From Trema orientale (taxonomy: Eukaryota; Streptophyta; Magnoliopsida; Rosales; Cannabaceae): 64,000 nucleotides of DNA. The stretch spans positions 492,156 through 556,155 of the forward strand of contig JXTC01000095.1 in assembly GCA_002914845.1 (NCBI GenBank), in the 5' to 3' direction. The notes beneath the pieces were generated by a model. It searched no databases. It saw only the letters and a list, made by a program, of their open reading frames with translations, and had not been told where the DNA came from. Positions 1 through 10,460 of the stretch are shown here, in pieces. The first letter of the stretch is position 1; each line of letters opens with the position of its first letter. Both the position numbers and the translations under genes were made by a program.

Positions 1-1130
1 CACACAACCAACCTCGTTGAAACCACGTGCCTCTTCTTTATCCTTTATATTTTTATTTATTTATTATTTATGTAAAAATATTTAAAACTATTAACACATG
101 ATATCATTGCTCTTAAGAAATATATTTCACATGTTTAAAAATGTCTATAACATAAAATAACATAATAATTTTCATAATGAACTAAATCTGTAAACATTCA
201 GCAAACTAGACATGCTTAAATAATTTTAGATTCAACAATATAATTCGATTTGTTCTACAAATTTGCAGAGCTTATTAAGACATATAAACAAAGATTCAAA
301 AAAATTAAAGGAATTTATAAAAAATATTTAATACGTTTTTCATAATTTTGAATCTAAATCTTGTAACCCAGTAAAACTGTTAAACTGAAAACCAGTGCAC
401 AATCATAGAATTTTATAGATTTTTTCTTAAATCAAAATAATCTGAAACATTTTGGAAGTATTTTTAACACAATATAAAACATGCACAAAAATTATAGATT
501 CTAAAATAGACCATTAGATAGGACTTTAAATTCATAAAATTCTACATCAGGATTTGTATCAGCACTGAAATCAGCAAAATAATTAAGATTACGAAAATCA
601 TATTTAATTTTAGAAATTTCAAAAAATTACGAAAATATTTGGAGAACCTAACTGCACATTGATATATGTCCAGTAAAAATTTCAAGTCGAAAAGATATTA
701 ATATCATAGGTTTTGAACGTTAATAAACAGAAATACTAAATTTGTCAGATTCACTGATTTAATGACAATATAAATAAGAAATTTAATAATGAATACAAAT
801 AAACCCCTATGATCATAAAAATTTCCAGAATATAACCTAACATATTAATAAACAAGTTGTTAAAATTTCAGATTCTATAAAAATTTCTAACCCTAGATAT
901 CATAGGTTGAATTTTGATGTAACAGCAGCAAAAATAATAAAATCAAAGAAAGGAGTGTTGTTAAATATTTACCTTCTTCTTGAAAAATTGAAGAAAACAA
1001 AGCAAAACTCTTGAAATCACAAATACTCAGCAACTAAGAGAGAAAGAGAGGTAGAGAGAAATTTAAGAGGAGGCTTAAGTATATTTTAAAGAGATATATA
1101 CATATATATATATAAGTTTTTGGCTTAGGG

Positions 1131-1170
1131 TTTTTTTATTTTATTTTATTTTATTTTATTTTATTTTTTA
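1131..1170. repeat. (TTTTA)n microsatellite
   Basis: Seven or so tandem TTTTA units directly after a short (AT)n run at about 1095-1113. Simple sequence repeat. Confidence 0.9.
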
Positions 1171-1246
1171 TTTAATCATTCATCATCTTTTTTTGTTATT
1201 AACCTATACATATAACCTATGGAAACTTCACGTTTCCTTCTTCCCT

Positions 1247-1247
<1 letters not shown>

Positions 1248-1278
<31 letters not shown>
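1248..1278. repeat. T15-A16 homopolymer palindrome
   Basis: A run of 15 T is followed directly by 16 A, forming a perfect 15-bp inverted repeat with no loop. It could extrude as a cruciform or be a sequencing-slippage site. Confidence 0.9.
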
Positions 1279-1613
1279 CTTAATCATATTAACCTATCAT
1301 TAGGTTTCATCAAATTGTGGGAAACTTCCCTTTTCTCCTTTTATTTCTTTTTTGACTATTAAAATCTTATTTACTTAACTCAATAATAGACAAAAATTAA
1401 TCATTTTATTATAACAATCATAAATAAATGCAAATGCATGAAAATTTATTTCTCATTAGGCACGTACTCAACTTGGCTTTCATGTGCGTATTCCACTGCA
1501 ACCGTATTCACAAAAATTTTGTTAGTGCATAACCGTTTCACTTATTATAAGCATAGATTTAAAACACATGAAAAAGAAAAAAAATCATATTATAGGGTAG
1601 ACTTGATATTACA

Positions 1614-1625
1614 TCTCTGGTACCA
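1614..1625 (-). promoter_or_regulatory. Primer-binding-like site of a minus-strand LTR element
   Basis: TCTCTGGTACCA differs at two of twelve positions from GCTCTGATACCA, the reverse complement of the initiator-Met-tRNA PBS TGGTATCAGAGC. Two bases later the LTR-like sequence TGTAGGAAAC begins. The same arrangement occurs in three other elements in this window, which supports the reading. Confidence 0.5.
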
Positions 1626-1627
1626 TT

Positions 1628-3935
1628 TGTAGGAAACTATCATATGGTGCAGCGGAAGATGGTGTGTGTAACAATCAAAATTTTACACATAAGAGAGAGA
1701 GCTTAGGATCAATATAGTTTTGTTGTTTTAATACTTAGAATAAAAATAATTTTTAGAGAAAAGTAAGAATACTTTAACCTTTCTGTTTTAGAATTTCCTT
1801 GGTTGATAATAAGGTTGTAGTCTACCAAAGCTTTGAGACTACGATCTTCCTCACCAAGCCTCCACACCAAAGAACTAGAGAGTGGGCTCTTAATAATCAC
1901 AATCTTATTATTTTTGGCACACATTTTTAGAATTCTTGCTATAGGTCTCAACACATGAGATAGCAAGAAGATAGGTTTTTATTTTTTTGAGAGAGAGAGG
2001 AAAAAACCACATGTTAAAAACTTAAAAATTGAGAGAAGTTTTTCTCTCTGACAACCATTATCTGGCCTCTCTCAATACTTTTTAACACGTATAAAACTAT
2101 TTCCCCAAATTGATAAATTGGCTAATTAACATAATATTAATGTCATATCACTTTAAATAGAAAAAATAATTTTATCCTATTAAAAATATTATCAAAACAC
2201 ATACAGAAGAGTGAGAAGACTTTTCTCTGCTCTTTAACGTGTAAAATAGTTTCCAATTAAATTTTAAACAATTTAAAATCATGTAAAAGACAAAAAATTT
2301 CATAAATAGGAAAATAAATTCCCTTTATATTAGGATAGCTATTACACGCATAATGGAAGAGATTCTAACGTGTAAAAAGATTTCCTATTAAAGAGAAATA
2401 CCTCTCCATCCTATCTATTTAATTATATAATTAATTCTATATATTTTAAATTTGGAAACAAAATAAAACAATTTGTATATAAACCTTTACACGTTTAAAG
2501 GAAAAAAAAATCCTCAATTACTTTTCCAAAGTAACGTGTAAAGCTTGTCTTACACAAGCTAATGTTTCAAAAAAAAATTTCCTATTTTGTTTTATCCAAA
2601 CAATTCAAATAATCAAATTATAAAATAATGGAATTAATTTATTTGGTAAATCATAATTTTCCAAATAGAAAATAACATAAAATAATCGTATTATATTTTA
2701 TGCTTATGCGTGTAACATAGAGATATTCACGCCCAATACAGTGTGGTTGGATATACTCTTTGTTACTTTTTAAATAATCCTATTATTTAAAATAGCAACA
2801 AAAAAATTAAATAGACAAGAGTAATGACACATAAAATAATTAAATGTGTAACATTAACTTTAGTGTGGTATAATTAATTTAAATTCAATAATTCTAAATT
2901 AATTATTAATACAAGAAAGTGACTATATAACATGTTCAATACAGTGTTAATAGAGATGGTTTGGGGACCTATGGACTTATAATTTTAAGCTCCAATAAAT
3001 TTGATAATTAATCAAACTCTTTAACTAAATTATCGAATTTATTAGTTCCAGTATTACTCCGCTAAAAAACTGGAACTGCACTCTTAAAAGTTACAGTATA
3101 AATTACTCAAAGCAATCATAAAGTTTGTCCATTGATTTAATCATTACATACCGAACATTCCTCCATAAATGATTCGTAAATAGAGTCAGGTTTGTAATCC
3201 ATTATCCTCTCTAATTACTTCTTTATTCTTGAGTTCCCATGATTTTCTAATGAACAATAAATTCATGATCAAATCATAAATTGAGCGCTCTATCGTTCAA
3301 GTACCAAATCATTACTCAAGGGAATCATTTTTCTAACTTCTGTTAGGAAGGAATGGATTCCATATTGTTAATTAATATTCCCAGCTATCTATATTATCAT
3401 TTCATTTAGTCCGGTATAAACACGGATGTTACTGAATACATCAAGAGACATAAAAATATAAACAAGAGTCTATTAATTACTCAGGATTAAGATCGTTCCA
3501 TATATGATCATCGGTTGGTAAATTTGAATATTTTGTTCTGTAACGGATATTATCATATATTCAAATTTATCTGGTCCAGTCCTATTTAATCTCATTATAT
3601 AAAGTACCTTCATTTAATAGCGCTACATAAACAGCCCGGATAAGACTGTTCCATTCTTAATGGTAATGGACTGTACTAGTAATTTTTAATTAAAGATCCC
3701 AACTTAAATAATTAATTACGGACTAGTTTAGATTATATCCCTTAAACTTAATCCTCTTGTATATACAACTTTTATACATACTAAGTTTAAGGTTACATTT
3801 ATAATCAAGGAATTTTCATGATATTTATATATATTATCATAAATAATATAAGCAAGTAAATAGAACAAAATCAACTATATCTATTTAATAGCAAATCATT
3901 GTTTACATTTTTCTCTTAGGGCAAAAACACTAACA
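1628..3935 (-). mobile_element. Probable LTR of a copia-type element
   Basis: The segment starts TGTAGGAAAC and ends GGGCAAAAACACTAACA, so it has TG...CA ends. On the minus strand a PBS-like site lies two bases inside its left edge, so it would be the 5' LTR of a minus-strand element whose internal part lies to the left. Its general look (purine-rich start, many short inverted stretches such as AACGTGTAAAA, no coding) resembles long plant copia LTRs. No second LTR is in the window, and the flanks CCATT and GTGTT do not form a target duplication. It may be a LARD-like or solo LTR remnant. Confidence 0.5.
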
Positions 3936-4348
3936 GTGTTGTAGTCTTGTTATAGTTGTGATGTATGCAAAAAGAAAATATAAGAAAAAGAACCTATGCA
4001 AAAATGTTAAACTATTTAAAAGAAGCATCTAAGTATTTGGTAAAACTAAAAATTGTATGTTTTATAGAATGATAGTTTAGGCAATTTGTATTATGACAAC
4101 AGAACCAGCTGAAAAAAAGTATTTACATCTATGGGTTTACTTAATCACTCATGATGAAAAAAGGGAGGCATTAATAAATGTTTTTAAAACTAACTCTCAT
4201 TGTCATGTGCATATGTCTAAAATTACTTAGATAACTTATTCCTTATAAATCCTAAAATACATTCTTCTCTAACAAACTACAAACTGCTAAATTGTGTTGT
4301 TATAGTAATGAAGTTTTGTTGTTAATTTGGATTACTTTGAACACGATA
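3936..4348. other. Intergenic, nothing recognised
   Basis: About 410 bases of AT-rich sequence. No reading frame, RNA-like fold or repeat boundary could be supported. Confidence 0.5.
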
Positions 4349-4525
4349 GTTGTGAGAAATTAATGCAAGTACACAATATTACATCTATGTAGTACAATGA
4401 AGAGCCAAGCATCGATTCCATGACAATTGTTATTCACTAACTACCGAAATTATTATAATCCTAATTTTATTTAAAAGAAATCGAAAAGAAAGGTTGCATA
4501 CAAATAAATTTAAAGGACTAATTAA
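4349..4525. mobile_element. Left piece of a relic LTR split by the Tat element
   Basis: The run GCAAGTACAC followed by a GATTCC...ACAATTG block resembles the start of the relic LTR at 48288 (GCAAGTATATGG, then CGAACCACAAGGATTG). The sequence breaks at the AAAGG duplication and resumes at 14794 with blocks that match the later part of the 48288-49678 LTR. I infer one old solo LTR interrupted by the Tat insertion. Alignment by eye, strongly diverged; end not fixed by a target duplication. Confidence 0.45.
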
Positions 4526-4530
4526 AAAGG
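4526..4530. repeat. Target site duplication AAAGG, left copy
   Basis: AAAGG directly before the LTR start TATTCGGG (expected TG, here TA by one transition). It matches the copy at 14789-14793. Confidence 0.85.
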
Positions 4531-4639
4531 TATTCGGGATCAGACCTTGTGCTCTGATTAGTTAATAGGACCTGTGATTAATTAAAATAAAGCAGAGAAT
4601 AACTAGGATTATAATTAGATTACAGAAGGTGTACAGGTG

Positions 4640-4946
4640 TAAGTACTATCACAATACTGTCTACGTGTTGAAGTCCTGATAGGCGGACAATATAGAAAAC
4701 GATACTTCCCACAGCGTTCTTGCCACGTTAGCAGTTGTAGAGATAATGCACTTACAATATAATAATAATAATATAATAATAATAATGGCGTAATAATAAC
4801 GTAAGTATTATCACAATGCTGATACTACGAATCGAAGTCCCGATAGGCGGTCGCAATAAAGAACGACACTTCCCTCGGCGTCCCTGTACGTAGATGGTTA
4901 CAGGGATAACTAGCTTACAGATCAATAATAATATAATAATGCGATA
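4640..4946. repeat. Tandem duplication inside the LTR
   Basis: Two diverged units with a period of about 162 bp, starting TAAGTACTATCACAAT (4640) and TAAGTATTATCACAAT (4802). Both contain GATAGGCGG, a GATACTTCCC/GACACTTCCC block and end in AAT-rich simple sequence. Confidence 0.8.
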
Positions 4947-6109
4947 ATGATAAAAGAATCTAGCTGACGGAGGTGAATAAACTGACCATATTGTCAGCTA
5001 AAGGTTAGCTACAGAAAATAAAGGGGTCAGAGATAATAATAATAACAGCAATAATAATAACAGAATTGATTGAGGGATAGCAAGAGAACACAAAATCCCG
5101 AACCTGTGCCATAGGTCGAGCATGGAGTTCGAGGAGAGTGGCTCAGGGCCCACAAATCATTGAAGTGCAAGAGTTAGAAGCTGCATGCAAAGAAGCTTAT
5201 TGTACAAGTTAGTAGAAAAAGTAACGTAAAAATAACTGGATAGTAGAAAAAGGTATAAAAATGGTTGACTAGTAAGAAAATGGTACAAAACTAAATATGA
5301 GATAGGAAGTAATACAAAATAATTATTGGGCCTTGAATATGCAAATAAATAAAAATGGGCTCACGAATAGATATATGCAAAATTATCTAGGCCTATATAA
5401 ATGCTTATAGAAATATCAACACTAAAGAACTTGTTAGTCAAGTTCCACACATATAAGGACATGTGATTAAGACCACAAAATACACAAAACTATACGGTTG
5501 TATATGCATATATAATTTTATATACATGTGTGACAAATTGTTGGCCAAGGTTGTATGTGTGCATGTAAGTGAAATAATGGAATTATAGTAATACAATGAT
5601 GAGCAAGTCTACGAATTAGACAAGTGACCAAAGAATAACTAAACAAGTATATATATTGATGAGAATATAAAAGTGTGCATGACTTGGTGGTCACAGGTTA
5701 AGAGAGAACCAAGAGTTGATGATGATTGTAATGACCGCGGCTTGAGAAAATGATTGTGTGGTTATAGCTTTTGTAAGAAATGAGAGAGGGAGAGAGAGAG
5801 TACGGTTGAAAGAAATGGAATAAGGAGAAATGTTGTATTGACCAATATGTCTTATTAGCCTTACAAATGAGGCGTTTTACTTCCTACTTATAGGCAACCA
5901 AGTGTTTTGCCTTAAGCTACAGGGGGGGTCTTATTTACATCACTAAGTAATGAGGAGTAGGCTCCTCATTAGTTGAGCTATCTTAGCTCTCAAGGGGTTG
6001 AGCTTGCTTAATGCATAAGTACTTGTAATGTTAGGGTTTTCTAGAATTCTCTAGAAAAATGGAGCAGCTTGTGTCCAAAGCATGTGGCTTGCATGTGAAG
6101 AGCATAGCT

Positions 6110-6290
6110 ATCCAACGGCATGTAGTTTGAGCCCCTAAACGACGTGTGGTTTGGTCCAAGTGACTTGTAGTCCGGGCTTCGGTTGAGAGAGCTCCAAACG
6201 ACGTGTAGTCCAAGCCTAAACAACGTGTTATTTCCTTGAGTCAATTGTCGTTTCTCCATGTTACATGTAGTCTTGAGTAAGCTAGCTTAG
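6110..6290. repeat. Short degenerate repeats around ACGACGTGTAGTCC
   Basis: Five or so copies of an 18-25 bp motif (variants of ACGACGTGTAGTCCAAGCC). The same series is found in the right LTR copy near 14530-14700, so it predates insertion. Confidence 0.6.
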
Positions 6291-6423
6291 TTCTTATTAA
6301 TCCATGCTTAACAACTACTAATTCTTATTTTAGGATTAATACAAAAAAAATTGGGAAAACTCTAAAATATTAAATCCACTGAGCCACGGTGGATGTGATC
6401 ATTCACCGGAGCTCATCAGGCAT

Positions 6424-6431
6424 TATAAATA
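6424..6431 (+). promoter_or_regulatory. TATA box for the antisense ORF
   Basis: TATAAATA lies 84 bases before the likely start codon at 6515 and just outside the 3' LTR. A start about 30 bases downstream would give a short leader. The match to a plant core promoter is good, but transcription is inferred. Confidence 0.5.
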
Positions 6432-6514
6432 GGAGGGGTCTCATAGTCATATCGCGAGTCACGTCTTCTTCTCGGCTGTATATCAAATATATCTACTTAT
6501 TTCCCGTTTCGGTC

Positions 6515-6919
6515 ATGGCTCCCAGCTCGAACTTGGACTCGTTGGGAATTTACCCGAGAACTTCACCTTCCTCTTCAAGCGGTTCGTTGGATATCATAGT
6601 AGGTTCGCCATCATCACCTCCTCCTACTCTAGTATCTCCTCGGGTTGGTCAAGCTAGCGTGGATGACCTCCAATTTCAAATGAATGCACTGAGTGATCTA
6701 CTAAACAAGATACAACTACGTTCCCAGGCAGAACTACACTATTATGTTCAAAGGATTCAAGAGCTTGAAATGCATGCCACACATGCTTTTGAGCATGTTT
6801 CTGAGGTCCAATCTTACATTGAGCAGAAGATCGTTATTTTGGAAGCAAATCTCAGAATGGCAAAGACAAATTTGATGGAAGCATACGAAGAGATCAATCG
6901 TTGGCGAGAGTTATACTAG
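6515..6919 (+). CDS. Antisense ORF (aORF) of the Tat element, coiled-coil protein
   Basis: 134 codons from an ATG in good context (GTCATGGCT); an in-frame ATG at 6389 would lie upstream of the TATA-like box, so 6515 is preferred. The N-terminal 45 residues are rich in Ser and Pro; residues 50-134 are heptad-like and rich in E, Q, L and I (for example RIQELEMHATHAFEHV), predicting a coiled coil. It runs opposite to pol and abuts the 3' LTR, the place where Tat-clade elements such as Grande and Retand carry an antisense ORF of unknown function. The TAG at 6917 may be a mutation: the frame stays open for another 31 codons of proline-rich, protein-like sequence to a TGA at 7013. I do not recognise a catalytic domain. 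Confidence 0.55.
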   Translation: MAPSSNLDSLGIYPRTSPSSSSGSLDIIVGSPSSPPPTLVSPRVGQASVDDLQFQMNALSDLLNKIQLRSQAELHYYVQRIQELEMHATHAFEHVSEVQSYIEQKIVILEANLRMAKTNLMEAYEEINRWRELY

Positions 6920-7160
6920 GACCTTCGAAGCCGTGTTATTCCAGTGCCGGTGTTGACATCTCATGCAGAGCCGCAACCTCCACTTTATGGTGCTCAACCT
7001 TCCATAGGACGGTGAGGGTCTCAAAGATATCCGAACCGACGTTACCACGGACCTCGTAGTTCCTACCATTAGGTTGAGTTCTCTTGTATACTAGTAAGGG
7101 GAGTATTCTGCAAAAGAAGATAGAATACCTCCTCGAGCCTTGTATGCTCATTGTGACATA

Positions 7161-7166
7161 AATAAA
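7161..7166 (+). terminator. Polyadenylation-type signal after the aORF
   Basis: AATAAA about 145 bases past the read-through stop of the aORF at 7013. Fits a self-contained plus-strand transcription unit, but the motif is common in AT-rich DNA. Confidence 0.3.
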
Positions 7167-7538
7167 GAAGTTTGCTTTTAATATATATGTAAATGAGAAG
7201 AGATACATGCAAGTGTAGTGGATGAATATAGTTATATTTAACTGAAGTAAGTAAGCATCCATGTATGAGAACTATTGCATTTTCATGTAAATAAGAGTAA
7301 GTATAATCGTTATAGAAAATATTAGGCTCTTGATCTAAGCACAAGACAATATAAGTGACTTAATTATTTGCAAAATAAATATTAAGTAAAGAAAGTAAGT
7401 CCAGATTACTTTAGTAATGTTATGGAGAGAACTTCTATCAAATTAATAAAATATATACGTGAGAAAGTTGTATGATTAACTCATTTTAACCAAGTATATA
7501 CTTCATTGCTAATAAAGAAGTTAATGCATGCTTTGATA

Positions 7539-7559
7539 AGGGGGGGAGGGGGGGGGGGG
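7539..7559. other. G-rich tract, quadruplex candidate
   Basis: Twenty G in 21 bases, interrupted by one A, followed closely by TGCATGCATGCAT. On the element's sense strand it is a C-tract. It stands out in otherwise AT-rich DNA. Confidence 0.85.
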
Positions 7560-10460
7560 ATTTTGCATGCATGCATAGAGAAAGGACACGTAAAAGTGGG
7601 ATAAAAGTAAATACAAAAATTCATATGTATATATATATATGTGTCCAAAAACGTGACCGGTACTCGAGACAACCATCAGGTGGGTTTTGATTGAGATGGC
7701 ACACTTGGTTGTTGTGCCAGCATAAATTATTAAAAGGGTGACACACGGACAAGATGGTGGAGCCATAGCTTTCTTTTGTTTCAGTTGAGACAGCACATAA
7801 GGGAGAGGTGCATGAGCTTGATGAGGTGTTGTGTGAGAGACATACACCTACTTTTAGCTATATGTAGCTTGGGCGGCTACAATAGAGAAAAGGAAGACAA
7901 AGCTTTTCAGCTTTGTGTAAGAGAAAGAACATATAAGAATAGTGATCATTTTGGTCACAAGTGGGGTGAGGGACCCGAGACACTTCTTTTACACTCAAGC
8001 ATGCTTACACGGCTACATGTATATATGATCATGCAAGTGGACAATAAGAGAGAGAAAGAGAAAGAGAAAGAAAGGAGAATGCATGGCGGTACCCAAGGCT
8101 TACAAGTTTCCTCGTGTAGTCATTTCACAATAAAAGTGGGAAGGTATGTCATTGCCTTGTTGGATTGACGTACAAGTGTATTCAGGTCCTTTATTGGAGT
8201 AACATGCATGATTTAAGAGTTTAAATAATTGAAAATAGGAGAGAGAGGCGGAGAGGTCAAGGGGAAGAACTTCACGAGTTTGCATGATTATTTAAGTCAT
8301 GCATTGTATCATTTTGGCCACAAAATGAGAGGTAAGTAGGGGACCCGAAAAGAAGAAAATCGGTGGAGGGGAACTTGGAAATAGAGAGGGAGAGAGAGTA
8401 AGTATAGAAAAGAACTTAAAGCAAAATCAAGTCTTTTCCATAAGAGCTAAAATGAAAGAGAGAGCTTTGAGGGTATTGTCTTTGAGCTTGACTCGAGCAA
8501 ATTGCATGGAGACACTGTGGGGGACTACCATGGATTGGAGGAATAATGGTGTACTACGAGACTCCATTAGGGAATTAGGAGACATAACATGGCTCAAGGA
8601 TCGTGACAAATGCCCGAACGAAGTTTGAAAATTCATAGATATTTCTACCGACATTGTCGTTGATATATCTAAGAGGAGAGTTCTTTTAGAACCTCTGCCT
8701 AAAGATTAGACAGAGATTATTACATTCTCTCTTTGGCTTATTGAACACTCTACCTTTTGTCCATTGATTATCCACAAAGGCAAAGTCTCCAGTGAGAGGG
8801 AAGAGGGAGATTTACGAGTCATGGACAATGAGCCATGATCTATTATGGAAAATTCTTGTTTTAGGTCGCGAAGCCTAAAACAAGATAGTCATGGAGGTTA
8901 GACTTCCGTGACCATTAGAAGTTTTAGAAATAGAGACGCATAATCCTAGAGATTTTTAGAAAGGGAATTAGCACTAGAGTAGGAGAAAAAGTATGCTAAT
9001 TCCATGTAATTTTATATGTTATGAAAAATATCTCCATGCAATTTTATATTTTATGAGATGAAATTTTTACGAATTAGAAAAATTCTCTCTCTCTATCTTG
9101 TCTGAAAATGCAAGAAAATTGATAAAATATGACCACGGATTAAAAAGAATTCAAAGTGAAAAAAAAAATAAAATTGGAAGCTATCAAGGGTGCCGGCCTA
9201 GAGAATTTTTGTGAAAAATTTTGAAAAATGCGATGGTATTCTCGGGTTTTACGTCATGCTCAAGATTTTAAAAAATAACAATAATAGTGTATGTAGATAC
9301 AACCACGACCTAAGGTGATACTAGGTGTGCAAACAAAGGTAGTCACGTTTAAGCACAAAAATTGGCACTAGGAGGTCTAATTATGTACGTAAAGAAAATG
9401 CAAACAATTGACCAAGTAAGGAAATGAATGCAAAAATCACGGCCTAACATATAAAAGTGGTATTTTTGGACACAAGTGAGGTCCAAGGAGCCTCGGCCCA
9501 AAGCATTGTTTGCAAAATATTATAGAGAAATGAGCAAATTAAAAAATGAGCATAGAGACATGGCATAAGGCACAAAAAGTAGTATTTTTAGAAAATCAAA
9601 TAGGCCATAAAGATTTGACCCAATTATAAGAAATGTGAAGAGTTTTAGTAAAATACCACAATTAGAAAGCACACATACCACAAAATATATGATTTATGAG
9701 AAAAGCTCATTTTTTAGACTTTCTACCAACCAAAAGTGGTAAAAATATAATTGGGCCTTACTAATGATATTGGTAAGAATGACAGATTTCATATATCGTT
9801 GAAGCCATGGTGGCCCATTGGGTCTTAATATAGCAGCTTACATACCGTGGCCTGGTGAGGACTTCACGTTGCATGCATACAGCGCAAATGACATCCGAGG
9901 AACCTTCTTTATGAACTTGAAGTACACATCCTCGAGATAAAATTACTTGGTTTGACATTCTTGTTTTTCTAAGTAATTTTCTTACACAGCAGAAGAATTA
10001 GTCCAGATGAACATTCAAACCAAGAAAGATAAGCACTAGAGGGTATTTTGAGAATAAAATTAAGTCCCCAGTGTTTTAAAAAAATTGCTGGGGAGAAAAA
10101 TAATTTTTTTTAATTAGAAGGAATACAGTCCCCAGTAATTTGAATAAGTGTCAAGGAGAGGTAAACTCAGCCATTGGAATTTTGTAAAATATTTTGGTAA
10201 TCTCCTTAAATTTTTCAATAGGGGTGGAAAAGGAGTGATGCCAGAAATTGATTAATTATGCTTGAAAAATATTTGTGCAAAAATTAGTCGTACAAAGACA
10301 CTCATGATAATTTTCAAAAAGTATTTGGATAGGAGATTTATTTCCTATTCATGAGGTTTTGAAAGGATGTTTCAGAAAGTAAAGAACATCCAGCAATTAT
10401 TATAAGCATTTGTGAGAAATTACGTCACTTATAGAAAAGGGAAACCATGAGTTTATGGTA

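Larger units (their letters stand above)
1..1627. other. AT-rich DNA without a recognisable gene
   Basis: No coding region or RNA gene can be supported here. The stretch is A/T-rich with homopolymer tracts. Because a primer-binding-like site and an LTR-like start follow at 1614-1628, part of it may be the internal region of a minus-strand copia-type or non-autonomous LTR element, but I see no gag or pol motif. A 64-residue open frame at 1438-1632 has no recognisable domain and is treated as chance. Confidence 0.5.
4531..6369 (-). repeat. 3' LTR of the Tat element (full length, 1839 bp)
   Basis: The part from 5365 to 6369 is repeated at 13799-14788 with mostly point differences. On the sense (minus) strand it begins TATTTTAGAGTTTTCCC; the right copy has the expected TGTTTTGGGGATTTCCC, so the terminal CA on the plus strand has decayed to TA here. 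The first 834 plus-strand bases have no partner in the right LTR because that LTR was truncated. Short overlapping frames conserved in both LTR copies (6031-6259 and 14450-14663) simply reflect the repeat. Confidence 0.85.
7016..10460 (-). other. Long 3' untranslated region of the Tat element
   Basis: No coding sequence is supported on either strand. Contents: purine-rich simple repeats (8045-8078, (GAGAAA)-like; 8380-8398), a hairpin CCCCAG...CTGGGG near 10065-10092 and AT-rich filler. A 130-residue plus-strand frame at 7776-8168 is low-complexity and lacks a domain. Tat-clade elements are known for long, variable 3' regions. Confidence 0.6.

Noticed and set aside
6031..6259. Two overlapping minus-strand frames of 60-72 residues, repeated at 14450-14663
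   Set aside because: They are preserved only because the LTR is duplicated, lie over short tandem motifs, overlap each other in two frames and show no domain.
7776..8168. A 130-residue plus-strand frame
   Set aside because: Built partly on (GAGAAA)n simple sequence, no domain, and placed in the non-coding 3' region of the Tat element.
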